Source of the DNA: Defluviimonas salinarum
GTDB lineage: Bacteria; Pseudomonadota; Alphaproteobacteria; Rhodobacterales; Rhodobacteraceae
Assembly (NCBI RefSeq): GCF_026013545.1
Contig: NZ_JAPDOG010000001.1
Location: forward strand, 372,997 to 436,996
Reading direction: 5' to 3'
DNA: 64,000 bases
In this document: positions 16,001-24,291 of the stretch, piece after piece
Numbering within the stretch: position 1 is the first letter of the stretch
Layout of the letters: each line of letters starts with the position of its first letter
Position numbers and translations under genes: made by a program
The notes under the pieces: generated by a model
The model's database searches: none
The model's input: only the letters and a program-made list of their open reading frames with translations
Told to the model about the DNA's origin: nothing

Positions 16001-16977
16001 CGCGGGCCGTGGTGTTCGGCGCGCCGGATGCGGTGCTGATGGACCTGCCGCAGCTGACAGAGGACCAGCCCGCGCATCGCTCCTTCGCAGCGGCGCATGC
16101 CGTGCCGTGGCCCGGCGAGATCGCGGTGTTCCGCAGCCCCGCGACCGATGGCTTCGAGCTGCTGACCACGTTCGGCAGTCGCGCCCGGATCGGTGCGCTG
16201 GTCACCGACTTCTTCGCGGGGCCGACCTCGCGCTTCGATCTCGGCAATGCGCTGGTGGTCGATCTGCTGACCGGCACGCTGGAAAGCGTCACGGACCTGA
16301 CCTTGTTCGGCGGTGCCAATGCCATCGCCATCGAGAGCGCGCCCGGTGTCTGGGAGGTCGTGCAGGCGGGCGCGGCCGAACTGATTGCCCCCAGCCGGTA
16401 TCGCCTTACCCGACTCCTACGCGGCCAGCGGGGGACAGAGGGCGCAATCGGCAATCCGGTGCCCACAGGTGCGCGCGTCGTGGTGATCGACGCAGCGCTG
16501 GCATCGCTGCCGATCGCCGAGGCCGATCTTGGCATCCCATGGAACTGGCGGATCGGCCCGGCGAACCGCCCAGTCAACAACGAGACCTATGTCGCGCAGG
16601 CCTTCACGCCCGAGGGCGTTGGGCTGCGGCCGTTCTCTGTCGCCCATGTCGAGCAGCCTTGGCGCAGGCCGCGCACACCCGGCGATCTGACGATCCGCTG
16701 GACGCGCCGCTCCCGCGCGCTGGCGGCCGACAGCTGGGGCGGGCTTGAAGTGCCGCTCGGCGAGGAACTGGAGGCCTACGAGGTCGAGATCCTCAACGGC
16801 GCCAACGTGAAGCGGATGTTGAGCACTGCCACCACCAGCGCGATCTACACCGCCGCCCAGCAGACCGCCGACTGGGGCGCGCTACTCGGCCCAGGCGACA
16901 CGCTCGATATTCGCATCTACCAGCTCTCCTCCCTCGTCGGGCGGGGCGCGCCGAAACCCGTCACGCTGACTTTCTGA
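13012..16977 (+). CDS. Large baseplate hub / host-recognition protein (GTA gp15-like)
   Basis: A 1321-residue protein that begins with a glycine-rich hydrophobic stretch (LILGAAGAAIGGSIGGAIL), then LYGRMRVGGNIIWATDF, a conserved motif of the family. Residues about 350-760 form the GTA TIM-barrel-like domain (SEMRGLTTIRSG, AADWSEYFGH, DFIGIDNYMPLSDWRDG), and the rest resembles the phage tail protein domain of gp15 (LRGQRGTEGAIGNPVPTGARV). It forms the central hub and spike of the tail tip. It follows the NlpC/P60 gene closely. Length fits GTA gp15-type proteins, which are usually about 1300 residues. Confidence 0.9.
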   Translation: MATLILGAAGAAIGGSIGGAILGVSAATIGGFIGSTIGSVVDSWIVSSLAPTQRIEGARLDSLRITSSTEGAVIPRLYGRMRVGGNIIWATDFREETKTTTQGGGKGGGGGKVKTTEYLYYASFAVALCEGPITGIGRVWADGKPMDLSGVTWRWYPGDEAQAADPFISAKMGAANTPAYRGTAYVVFEELPLSSYGNRLPQLSFEVFRPLADPDTAEGLTRAVTLIPASGEFTYATQAIRKSSGGATQAENLNALPDTADMVVALDRLQAMAPAVESVSLVVAWFGDDLRAGSCKLRPGVEVSAKSTTPVGWSVNGVSRANAFLVSRDAEDRPVYGGTPADFAVVQAIREMKARGLRVTFYPFLLMDVPPGNTLPNPYSDNAAETGQPTFPWRGRITCSPAAGHAGSVDKTATASSQVAAFFGSASPSDFAISGETVSWTGPSGDWGLRRMMLHYAHLCAVAGGVDAFLIGSEMRGLTTIRSGASSYPAVTAFKALAADVRAILGAGTEIGYAADWSEYFGHQPGDGSSDVFFHLDPLWADTNTDFIGIDNYMPLSDWRDGFEHADAAEGWPAIYDRAYLQANIAGREGFDWFYASSADRSAQVRTPINDGAAGKPWVFRYKDLHSWWSNPHYNRPGGVESGTPTAWVPQSKPIRFTELGCPAIDRGTNQPNVFFDPKSSESFTPYFSRGWRDDTIQRAYLEATYLFWGEAANNPVSSVYGGRMVDVPECAAWTWDARPYPFFPELTDVWTDGPNWRLGHWLTGRLGAVSLAALVRHLCLRAGLPESRIDVTGLWGAVEGYAIGALESPRASITTLARHFGFDAVETEGVIRFVMRGRAAVASVTPDDLVAVREGDVLELTRGQETELPQALKWQVARADEDYDAAQVEARRITVDTTRIASESFPMAVPPEEAERRCRRALMEAWTGRESAVFRLPPSRLALDPADVVMLAHDGRSIQMRLISIADADARGIEAVRQDREAYDLPPGDPRAASLTRAVVFGAPDAVLMDLPQLTEDQPAHRSFAAAHAVPWPGEIAVFRSPATDGFELLTTFGSRARIGALVTDFFAGPTSRFDLGNALVVDLLTGTLESVTDLTLFGGANAIAIESAPGVWEVVQAGAAELIAPSRYRLTRLLRGQRGTEGAIGNPVPTGARVVVIDAALASLPIAEADLGIPWNWRIGPANRPVNNETYVAQAFTPEGVGLRPFSVAHVEQPWRRPRTPGDLTIRWTRRSRALAADSWGGLEVPLGEELEAYEVEILNGANVKRMLSTATTSAIYTAAQQTADWGALLGPGDTLDIRIYQLSSLVGRGAPKPVTLTF

Positions 16978-16987
16978 AGGCCATCCC

Positions 16988-18913
16988 ATGTCCGACGCCA
17001 CGACCCATCTTCTACTGCCCTACATCCTGGCGGCGCAGGCCCAGAAGCACGTCACCCATAACGAGGCGCTGCGGATCCTGGACGGGCTGGTCCAGCTTTC
17101 CGTTATTGACCGGGACCTGACCGCGCCGCCGGGAAGCCCCGCCGATGGCGACCGCTACGTCGTCGCTTCCGGCGCCACCGGCGACTGGGCGGGGTGGGAC
17201 CTGAACATCGCCGTCTGGACCGACGGCGCCTGGCTGCGTCTGCCGCCCCGGACCGGCTGGCGGGCATGGGTCGAGGACGAGGCCGTGCTTCTCGTCTGGA
17301 CCGGTGCTGATTGGGAGATCGTGGGCGAACCGAGCGACATCTCGGATGCCGTCTTCAGCCTCGTGAACGACGCCGATCCCACGAAGAAGGCGGTCTTCGC
17401 GCTCTCCGGTATCAGCACCGGCACGACCCGCAGCTACACGCTGCCGAACACGTCCTCGGAACTGGCGATCCTGGCGGGCACCCAGACCTTCACCGGCAAC
17501 AAGACCTTCTCCGGCACGCTGACCGCCTCCGGCTCCTTCACGGTCTCGGCCGCGACGGCCACCATCGGCACGGCGACAGGCACCGCGACCTACGGAATGG
17601 GCACCGGCGCAACGACCACCGGCCTCAGCAAGACCGTGAACCTCGGCACCGGCGGCGCGTCGGGGTCGAACACGGTCGTCAACATCGGCCCCGCGACCTC
17701 GGGCGCGAACGGCACCACGGTGGTCAACACGCCGACGGTCACCTTCGCCAATGCCGTGACGCAGGTCGGCATGCCCCAGGCGAACCTGACCGCGCAGCTT
17801 CTGGGCCTCGGCGGGGCGACGGCCGACAGTTACAACCGGCTCTCGGTCAACACGCCCGCAGTCCTCTTGAACAACGCGGGCGCCGGGATCGAGGCGACCG
17901 TCAACAAGGCTGCGCCCGCCAACGATGCTTCCTTCGCCTTCAAGACCAACTGGTCGGCACGCGCCCTGATCGGCCTTCTCGGCAGCGACGATTTCAGCTT
18001 CAAGGTCAGCCCGGACGGCTCGGCCTTCTACGAGGCGATCCGGATCGACCGCAGCTCCGGTCGGGTCGAGATGCCCGAACCCGTAGTGCTCCCGGCGGTG
18101 AGCGCCGTGCCCGCGCCGCCGCCGACCGGCAAGCTCGCCCTCTATGCCCACGACCGCGCCGGGGCCGGTTGGCTCGACGTTCAGCGCCCCTCGGGGCGGT
18201 TCTTCCCGCTGCAGCCTCATTTCGGGGTGAACCGCATCGCGACCTGGGCGCCGTCCACCGGCACGACCGTCAACACCAACGGCATGCCACGTACCGCCGT
18301 CGGCACGGTTTCCACGCCGACGCTCGCCACCACCAACCTCTCGACCTCGATGCGCCGCTGGCGCGTGACCAGTGCCGCCACCGCCGATGCGGCGGCCGAA
18401 GAACGCTCGGCCGGCTGGGTCTGCTGGCGCGGCAATGCGCACGGGCTGGGCGGCTTCACCTATGTGAACCGGCTCTCGCTGGTGACGTTGCAGACGACCG
18501 GCATGGGGTTCTTCGGCCTCTATGGATCGACGACAGCGCTGGCGACGACCCTGACGTTGTCGGCCGTCGTCAACTGCATCGGCATCGGTTTCCAGCGCGG
18601 CACCCACACGAACTGGCAGCTGGTCCAGAACGATGCCTCCGGCGCGCCGACGCTCACCGATCTCGGGGCGAGTTTCCCGGTGGCGAGCACGACGAACGTC
18701 CTGACCCTCACGCTTCTCGCCGCCCCGAACAGCAGCGAGATCGGCGTCCGGGTAGTCGAAGAGGTTAGCGGGGCGGTGGTCGAGGTGATGTTCGACACCG
18801 ACATCCCGGCCGCCACGCAACTCCTGAGCCCGCGCAACTTCATGAACAACGGCGCCACGGCGGCGGCGGTCGCCTACGATTGCTCGGGGGTCTATGTCGA
18901 GACGGATTACTGA
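16988..18913 (+). CDS. DUF2793 domain tail fibre protein
   Basis: A 641-residue protein. The first 110 residues are a DUF2793 domain (LLLPYILAAQAQKHVTHNEA, then DGDRYVV and WRAWVEDE). Then comes a repetitive Thr/Gly/Ala/Ser-rich shaft (about 150-280) with stretches such as TFTGNKTFSGTLTASGSFTV and TATIGTATGTATYGMGTG, as in beta-helical trimeric fibres. The C-terminal third is a beta-rich head without a motif I recognise, and it probably contacts the host surface. It is the last gene of the structural run, which is where fibres lie. Receptor and exact fold are unknown. Confidence 0.8.
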   Translation: MSDATTHLLLPYILAAQAQKHVTHNEALRILDGLVQLSVIDRDLTAPPGSPADGDRYVVASGATGDWAGWDLNIAVWTDGAWLRLPPRTGWRAWVEDEAVLLVWTGADWEIVGEPSDISDAVFSLVNDADPTKKAVFALSGISTGTTRSYTLPNTSSELAILAGTQTFTGNKTFSGTLTASGSFTVSAATATIGTATGTATYGMGTGATTTGLSKTVNLGTGGASGSNTVVNIGPATSGANGTTVVNTPTVTFANAVTQVGMPQANLTAQLLGLGGATADSYNRLSVNTPAVLLNNAGAGIEATVNKAAPANDASFAFKTNWSARALIGLLGSDDFSFKVSPDGSAFYEAIRIDRSSGRVEMPEPVVLPAVSAVPAPPPTGKLALYAHDRAGAGWLDVQRPSGRFFPLQPHFGVNRIATWAPSTGTTVNTNGMPRTAVGTVSTPTLATTNLSTSMRRWRVTSAATADAAAEERSAGWVCWRGNAHGLGGFTYVNRLSLVTLQTTGMGFFGLYGSTTALATTLTLSAVVNCIGIGFQRGTHTNWQLVQNDASGAPTLTDLGASFPVASTTNVLTLTLLAAPNSSEIGVRVVEEVSGAVVEVMFDTDIPAATQLLSPRNFMNNGATAAAVAYDCSGVYVETDY

Positions 18914-19036
18914 GACACAACACAGGCGACGGCGTCTCTTTCGGTCTCGCGCGAAACGTAATCCATTTATCATGTTGATATAGAATGAAAAATTAGCGCT
19001 CTAGGGAATGTGTCTACTGCGCTGTAGGAGCCGTTA
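18914..19036. other. AT-rich junction between prophage fibre gene and defence region
   Basis: This short stretch separates the phage structural block from the defence block. It contains a markedly AT-rich part (about 18957-19005) in otherwise GC-rich DNA, just before the small gene at 19037. It may carry a promoter or be an old insertion boundary. I see no clear terminator hairpin, tRNA end or direct repeat here. Confidence 0.3.
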
Positions 19037-19237
19037 ATGCCCCCCAAGTATCCAAACATAACAGTCCAACTGACTGGACATGACAGTAATGCCTTCTTGA
19101 TCCTCGGCTTGTGCGGACGGGCCGCAAAAGAAGCGGGGCTCTCGCAGCTTGAGATCGACGCGTTCTACCAAGAGGCCACATGCGGGGATCATGACCATCT
19201 GATCCAAATCGCCATGCGCTGGTTCAGCTGCGAGTAG
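19037..19237 (+). CDS. Small conserved hypothetical protein next to the defence operon
   Basis: A 66-residue protein with an AGGAG ribosome site before its ATG. It contains VQLTGHDSNAFLILGLCGRAAK and ends ATCGDHDHLIQIAMRWF, a pattern I know from small uncharacterised proteins of phages and plasmids that share the G-x-D-x-NAF-x-ILG start and GD-x-DHL end. It is read toward the hsdR gene and the two 3' ends overlap by 14 nt. The 120 nt upstream are AT-rich compared with the surroundings and may hold its promoter. Function unknown. Confidence 0.6.
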   Translation: MPPKYPNITVQLTGHDSNAFLILGLCGRAAKEAGLSQLEIDAFYQEATCGDHDHLIQIAMRWFSCE

Positions 19238-22199
19238 CGGCCGAACCGGTCGGTGCCGCCTTCTCGGCATAGGTCGCCGCGAAGATCGTCTCCGAAAGCC
19301 ATTTCTTGAACGATGGATTGTCGCTGAACTGTTTGAATAGCTCGGTATGGTCAGATAGCAGTTCGATGACCGCGCGCTCCAGTGCCTTGTCGTGCTCGAT
19401 GCGGGCGTTCTGCTTGTCCGAATTCTGCATCGCGTTTTGATAGGCCTTGTCGGCCGCGACCTTCGTGGGCAACTCCTCAGCTATCACCTTCCCGATCTTG
19501 TCGGCGTCCTTCCAGTCGATGTTGCCGAACATCTCGTTGAACGTCTTGAGGATGTTACTGAGCAGGTCCAGTTCCGGCTCAGGCTTGCGACCGCCTCCGC
19601 CCAACGGCACAGGGCCGATTTCCGCGTCAGCATCGGGAAGCGCAATCGCCATCGTCGCCTGCGCCTCGACCCGGTAGCTGTCCATGTCGATGGCCTCCAG
19701 AATGCCCTTCGACAGGTCCTGCTCCTCGGGCGCCGGCAATTTCGGCGTTAGGAAGTTCAGGAAAATTGAGAGCTTCTCCCACTCCGCATTCGTGTAGGGC
19801 AGGATGGCCGCGAGGAATCCGTAGGTGCGCGTGAAAGCCTTTGCCTTACCCTTGAAGTCGACCTGCCCATCCTCATCGAGATCGGCTTTGTAGACCGCGA
19901 CGCACGCGTCGAGGACGGGGTCGAGCTGGTCCCGGTCGGCGCCACCGAGATACAGCGCCACGAGGTCCTCCACCTGCTCCCAGGAATAGACCTGGTAGCC
20001 GTCGAGCCGCGCTTTCAGGTCGTGCAGCTTGTTCGGGTCGGTCTCCTCGCTCAGGATCGTCGTGCGGTAATAGTCCTCGAACGACGCCTTGATGCCATCC
20101 ACATCGTTCATGAAATCCAGCACGAAGGTGTCGTGCTTCTGAGGATGCGCCCGGTTTAGGCGCGACAACGTTTGGACAGCCTTGATGCCGGACAAAGTCT
20201 TGTCCACGTACATCGTGTGCAGAAGCGGCTCGTCATAGCCGGTCTGGAACTTGTCGGCGACGATGAGGAACCGGTACGGGTCCTTCTGGATCAACTCTTC
20301 GATCTTGTTGCTAGGAAAGCCGTTGAGCGACGCCTCGGTCACCTTCTGACCGCCATATTCGTGCTCGCCCGAGAAGGCGACGATGGCCTGATAGGGGCTC
20401 TTGCGCTCCTTCAGATACTCCCCGAACGCGTGAAAATACTGGATGGCCCGGTGAATTCCGCTGGTCACCACCATCGAGCGCGCCGCGCCGCCGATCTTGC
20501 GGTGAGCCATCACCTGGTCGTGGAAGTGGTCGACCATGATCTCAGCTTTCTTGCGGATGGCATGGTCATGGGATTCGACATAGCGCCGGAGCTTCTTTTG
20601 CGCCCGCTTGGCGTCGAACTGCGGGTCGTCCTCCACCGTCTTCATGAGCCGGTAGTAGCTCTCGACTGGCGTGTAGTGCTTGAGCACGTCGAGGATGAAG
20701 CCCTCTTCGATGGCCTGCTTCATCGAATAATTGTGGAAGGGGACGTGCCTGACTTTCCCACCCTCGGGGACCGCCGTGCCGAAAATCTCCAGCGTCTTGT
20801 TCTTGGGCGTGGCAGTGAAGGCGAAGTAACTCGCATTCGGCAGCACCTTCCGCGCTTCCATCAGCCGGTTGATGGTGTCCTCGACGGTTTCGTCTTCCTC
20901 CTCGGCGCCATTCGCGGCAAGCGCGATGTTCATCTTGGCTGACGTCCGGCCGCCCTGGCTGGAATGCGCCTCGTCGATGATGATGGCGAAGGTTCGTCCG
21001 CGATGGCCATCCCCGATTTCGTCCAGGATGAACGGGAACTTCTGCACCGTGGTGATGATGATCTTCTTGCCCTGCTGAAGGAACGTCCGAAGCTGTTGCG
21101 ACCCCTCTGTGACCGCGCCGACGATAGACGATACCTGCGCGAACTGCTTGATCGTGTCGCGGATCTGTTTGTCGAGATTGCGCCTGTCGGTGACAACGAT
21201 GACGGTGTCGAAGGTCGGCTTCCCGCCGGTCTCCAGCCCGATCAACTGGTGGCCGAGCCAGGCAATCGAGTTGCTCTTGCCCGAACCTGCCGAGTGCTGG
21301 ATCAGGTACCGTCGGCCGGCGCCGGAGGCCTCGGCGTCAGCCAGCAGCTTGCGCACCACGTCAAGCTGGTGAAAGCGCGGGAAAATCTGCTTCGGCGGCT
21401 TCTTCTTTCCGCGCTCGTCCGTCTCCTCGACCACCTGCGCGTAGTTCTCCAGGATGTCGGTGAGGTTGCGCTTGGTCAGGATCTGCTTCCAAAGGTAGTC
21501 GGTCTTCAGGCCATGCGGGTTCGGCGGGTTACCCGCGCCGTCATTCCAGCCCTTGTTGAAGGGCAGGAACCAGGACGCCTTGCCCTTCAGATGGCTGCAC
21601 ATCCGCACTTCGTGGTCGTCCACCGCGAAGTGGACGACGCAGCGGCCGAACTGGAACAACAGCTCCTTGGGATCGCGGTCGCGCTTGTACTGCTCGATCG
21701 CGTCCTCGACCGTCTGCTTGGTCAGGCTGTTCTTCAACTCGAAGGTGGCGACCGGCAGGCCGTTGATGAACAGCGCCGCGTCGAGCGACAGCTTGGTCGC
21801 ATCCTTGGAATAGTGCAGCTGCCGGGTGACGCTGAACACGTTGGCGGCGAACAGCTCTTCGGCCTTCGCGTTGCCTGGGGTCGGCGTGCCAAAGAACAGC
21901 TCGACCGATCCAGGGCCATGCTTCACGCCGTTGCGCAGAACGTCGATGACACCGCGCTTGGCGATCTCGCCTTGCAGCCGGTGAAGGAATTGCAGGCGCT
22001 TCGGCCCATCTTCACCGATGCCCAAGGCTTCGACGGCCTCCGGCTGCGTGGCGTTAAGGAAGTCGAACAGCTTGGCCAGGTCGACGGCGTGGTCCCGGTC
22101 AAAATCCTTCGAGTCGCCAGCGACGTAACCGGCCTCGTCGATCAGCGACCGGACGATGAGGGCTTCGAGGCCTTTTTCGCTGGTGTCAGTCGTCGGCAT
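19224..22199 (-). CDS. hsdR: Type I restriction endonuclease subunit R
   Basis: A 991-residue HsdR. The N-terminal nuclease domain shows the PD-(D/E)xK pair as Asp140 (SLDAAL) and Glu154-Leu-Lys156 (ATFELKNS). The helicase motor has Walker A at about 303-309 (SAGSGKS), DEAH at 409-412 (IIDEAHSSQGG) and later motor motifs such as FQTGYDEPLLHTMYVD. The C-terminus is helical and charged, as expected for the part that joins HsdM/HsdS. It translocates DNA with ATP and cuts unmethylated targets away from the recognition site. It is the last gene of the operon and its start overlaps the HsdS fusion gene by 14 nt, so the two are translationally linked. No disruption is seen. Confidence 0.95.
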   Translation of the reverse strand: MPTTDTSEKGLEALIVRSLIDEAGYVAGDSKDFDRDHAVDLAKLFDFLNATQPEAVEALGIGEDGPKRLQFLHRLQGEIAKRGVIDVLRNGVKHGPGSVELFFGTPTPGNAKAEELFAANVFSVTRQLHYSKDATKLSLDAALFINGLPVATFELKNSLTKQTVEDAIEQYKRDRDPKELLFQFGRCVVHFAVDDHEVRMCSHLKGKASWFLPFNKGWNDGAGNPPNPHGLKTDYLWKQILTKRNLTDILENYAQVVEETDERGKKKPPKQIFPRFHQLDVVRKLLADAEASGAGRRYLIQHSAGSGKSNSIAWLGHQLIGLETGGKPTFDTVIVVTDRRNLDKQIRDTIKQFAQVSSIVGAVTEGSQQLRTFLQQGKKIIITTVQKFPFILDEIGDGHRGRTFAIIIDEAHSSQGGRTSAKMNIALAANGAEEEDETVEDTINRLMEARKVLPNASYFAFTATPKNKTLEIFGTAVPEGGKVRHVPFHNYSMKQAIEEGFILDVLKHYTPVESYYRLMKTVEDDPQFDAKRAQKKLRRYVESHDHAIRKKAEIMVDHFHDQVMAHRKIGGAARSMVVTSGIHRAIQYFHAFGEYLKERKSPYQAIVAFSGEHEYGGQKVTEASLNGFPSNKIEELIQKDPYRFLIVADKFQTGYDEPLLHTMYVDKTLSGIKAVQTLSRLNRAHPQKHDTFVLDFMNDVDGIKASFEDYYRTTILSEETDPNKLHDLKARLDGYQVYSWEQVEDLVALYLGGADRDQLDPVLDACVAVYKADLDEDGQVDFKGKAKAFTRTYGFLAAILPYTNAEWEKLSIFLNFLTPKLPAPEEQDLSKGILEAIDMDSYRVEAQATMAIALPDADAEIGPVPLGGGGRKPEPELDLLSNILKTFNEMFGNIDWKDADKIGKVIAEELPTKVAADKAYQNAMQNSDKQNARIEHDKALERAVIELLSDHTELFKQFSDNPSFKKWLSETIFAATYAEKAAPTGSAATRS

Positions 22200-24291
22200 C
22201 GGCCCCCTCCATCACCTCGGCGTCGTCGCCCTCCAGATCCTCCTCCAACGCGTCGTCCTCGTCGGCCGTTGGCTCATCCGCGGGAGCCGCAATCTCGATG
22301 TGCCGAACATCGAGTTTACCGGTGACAACATCTGCGATCAGGCGTTCGCGATATTCTTGAATAAAGCCAATCTCGCGCGCCGCGCGCTCTGCGGTCGTCT
22401 CCAGTGGCGTACATTCCTGCGTTAGACGATCCAGTATGACGTCCTGTTCGTCCTTTGGGGGGACAGGAATGGGTATGGCTTTCATGTAGCTTTGGGTGAG
22501 CTTGTCACGCGTCGCGCCCCCGACGTAGTTCGTATAGTCCGCGCAGTTCAGCGCGTGCACAATGAACTCAGGTCGATTTCCGGGCTTTGGCCGAAGGACG
22601 TGGATGTGATTGTTCGGCCAAACCTTCCCTTGTGAGAAGAACGCGACTGGCTTGTTGCGGTCAAAGAATGGAGCGCCATCCTCACCCAGAAGGATCAAGT
22701 CTTCGTCGAACAGAAAGTCGTTCAAGTGATCAATGATCTGGTTGGCACCCCAATAGGGAATGTCGCCCAGCATCTTTTCGCGGGCTGACGCCTCAAGCGG
22801 AACGCGCCGACCGTCCAGACACGTGGAAAGATGACGTAGCGGAATGACCTCCCAATGCGCCGGAACCTCGGGCATCCAGTCGATGCCAGTGGGCTTCATC
22901 GGGGCGTCGGGGTTCAGGCCGCGCGTGACGGCCCGGTTGATGATCGCCTGCTTCTGCTCATTCAACAGCCCGATCAGCCGCCGCTTGTTGCGGATCAGGC
23001 GTGCCGTTAGACGGCCATGGGCATCAAGGAAATCGGCAATCAGCGACTGTTCCTCTGTCGGAGGAAAAGAAGACGGCATCTGTTTGAACTCATCCCAATA
23101 GAGCCGGTTGCGGTCCGACACGATGCCCCGCGAGAACTTATTCACCTCGCGCTTATAGGCATCGGTTCTGAACAGGTACGCGTAGTAGCGCGGCTCGACC
23201 TCAGGGAATGGACGAGCGACAACATAGGCGGGGCTGATGAGGCCATCCGTGGGAGCGACGCCCACTGCGCCTTGCCACATCCGCATCATGTTGTAGGCGA
23301 TGTCGCCCTTGGCGGCCCGCTTATACTTGCTGCGATCCGCCATCTGCTGCTTGCGCGTGCCGTTCTCCATGTCGCGAACGCGAACGCCCGTTCGCAGAGA
23401 AACCTCGAGGATCGGCAATTCCTCGAAGCCGGTTTCGACGCGCTCAGCAAACAGGCGGCCATTGCGACGGACATCCCAATGCGCAGGGATCTCGCCCAGC
23501 CAAGGAAGACCACTCTCCCGATACTGAGGAAAACGCGCCGGGGCATTCCGGCCGCTCGCAGCTTCGATGTGAGGATTGGAATCTGCGGGCTTGGTCTCGG
23601 TAATCATTGGCTGCTCAAATAGGGAAGGCTGGGGATCACTGGGCTGCGGTGGCGCGGTATCGGCGTGGGATGGCCGCCGAGTGGTCCAGCCGGGGATCTC
23701 GGCATTGGGCGCGGCCTGGACCGCCTCGATGGGCTGACCGAACAGCAGGAACTCGGAGATCGCCAGCGGCTCGATGAACCGCAAGCTCTCCGCCTCGTCG
23801 CCTTTCAGCTGCTCGCGCAGTTCCATCAGCAGCCGCCCGAGCACGTTCATACCGACGAGCGTGCCATCGTCGGCAACCTTCGCGCCCCAGAAATCATCCT
23901 TCCTGGATTGCTCGACGATGGGGCGGTCCCCGGTCGCCAAGAGCAGCCTGCCGAACTCACGCCAGTTCTGCGCCAGCTTCACGCGCAGGCACCATCGCAT
24001 GATCTTGACCCGCACAAAGTCCCAGTCGTGGCGGGACACCCGCCGGTACGGCTTGCTGCGCATCTTTGCCGTCATCGGGCTGTTCTCGCCGATGATGAGC
24101 TGCTGCACCTCGGGCATGTGCGGGAAGCGACATGCCTGATAGAGAGCTTCCGACGTGCGGATGCGAACGCCGTTCACCCGCAATGGAAAGCCCGGCGCCA
24201 TGTTCGACAGACCACCAAACCGCTCGTTCGTCTTGAGAAAGACGACGCTGGCGGCACGGTGATATGTGCGAACCTGGCTGGCCTGAGACAT
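22186..24291 (-). CDS. hsdS: NADAR domain fused to type I specificity subunit HsdS
   Basis: A 701-residue protein with two unrelated parts. Residues about 15-160 form a NADAR (YbiA-like) domain: FGGLSNMAPGF, IRTSEALYQACRF with candidate catalytic Glu48, KDDFWG with Trp135, and GMNVLGRLLMELRE at 147-160. A disordered Pro/Ser/Thr linker follows (about 200-250). Residues about 255-450 and 465-660 are two HsdS target recognition domains with the usual openings WLGEIPAHWDVRR and WMPEVPAHWEVIPL, each ending in a coiled helix (FPPTEEQSLIADFLDAHGRL; the second after PPKDEQDVILDRL). The acidic tail is DEDD-rich. The ATG shares one base with the upstream stop (TGATG). NADAR proteins act on ADP-ribose linked substrates, and some remove ADP-ribose from guanine; the fusion to HsdS is unusual and its use here is inference. 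Confidence 0.88.
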   Translation of the reverse strand: MSQASQVRTYHRAASVVFLKTNERFGGLSNMAPGFPLRVNGVRIRTSEALYQACRFPHMPEVQQLIIGENSPMTAKMRSKPYRRVSRHDWDFVRVKIMRWCLRVKLAQNWREFGRLLLATGDRPIVEQSRKDDFWGAKVADDGTLVGMNVLGRLLMELREQLKGDEAESLRFIEPLAISEFLLFGQPIEAVQAAPNAEIPGWTTRRPSHADTAPPQPSDPQPSLFEQPMITETKPADSNPHIEAASGRNAPARFPQYRESGLPWLGEIPAHWDVRRNGRLFAERVETGFEELPILEVSLRTGVRVRDMENGTRKQQMADRSKYKRAAKGDIAYNMMRMWQGAVGVAPTDGLISPAYVVARPFPEVEPRYYAYLFRTDAYKREVNKFSRGIVSDRNRLYWDEFKQMPSSFPPTEEQSLIADFLDAHGRLTARLIRNKRRLIGLLNEQKQAIINRAVTRGLNPDAPMKPTGIDWMPEVPAHWEVIPLRHLSTCLDGRRVPLEASAREKMLGDIPYWGANQIIDHLNDFLFDEDLILLGEDGAPFFDRNKPVAFFSQGKVWPNNHIHVLRPKPGNRPEFIVHALNCADYTNYVGGATRDKLTQSYMKAIPIPVPPKDEQDVILDRLTQECTPLETTAERAAREIGFIQEYRERLIADVVTGKLDVRHIEIAAPADEPTADEDDALEEDLEGDDAEVMEGADADD

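Larger units (their letters stand above)
1..18913 (+). mobile_element. Prophage late region (head, tail, lysis, fibre), left end outside window
   Basis: An unbroken co-directional run of tailed-phage structural genes: portal, protease/capsid, head completion, tail tube, tail chaperones, tape measure, baseplate-hub genes and fibre. From the tape measure onward the order matches the gene transfer agent gp12-gp15 block, but the presence of a lysis cassette, a DUF2793 fibre protein and a reverse-strand cargo gene fits a true prophage better than a domesticated GTA. The terminase and early genes are not in this part of the window. All genes are intact as far as can be read. The right boundary and attachment site were not found. 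Confidence 0.9.

Noticed and set aside
1..18913. Interpretation as a domesticated gene transfer agent
   Set aside because: Tail genes resemble GTA, but the lysis cassette placement, the cargo gene, the DUF2793 fibre and the lack of the fixed GTA order upstream of the tape measure fit a prophage better.
17012..18973. 653-residue minus-strand frame opposite the DUF2793 fibre gene
   Set aside because: Low-complexity Arg/Gly/Ala text without domains, exactly antisense to a recognisable gene.
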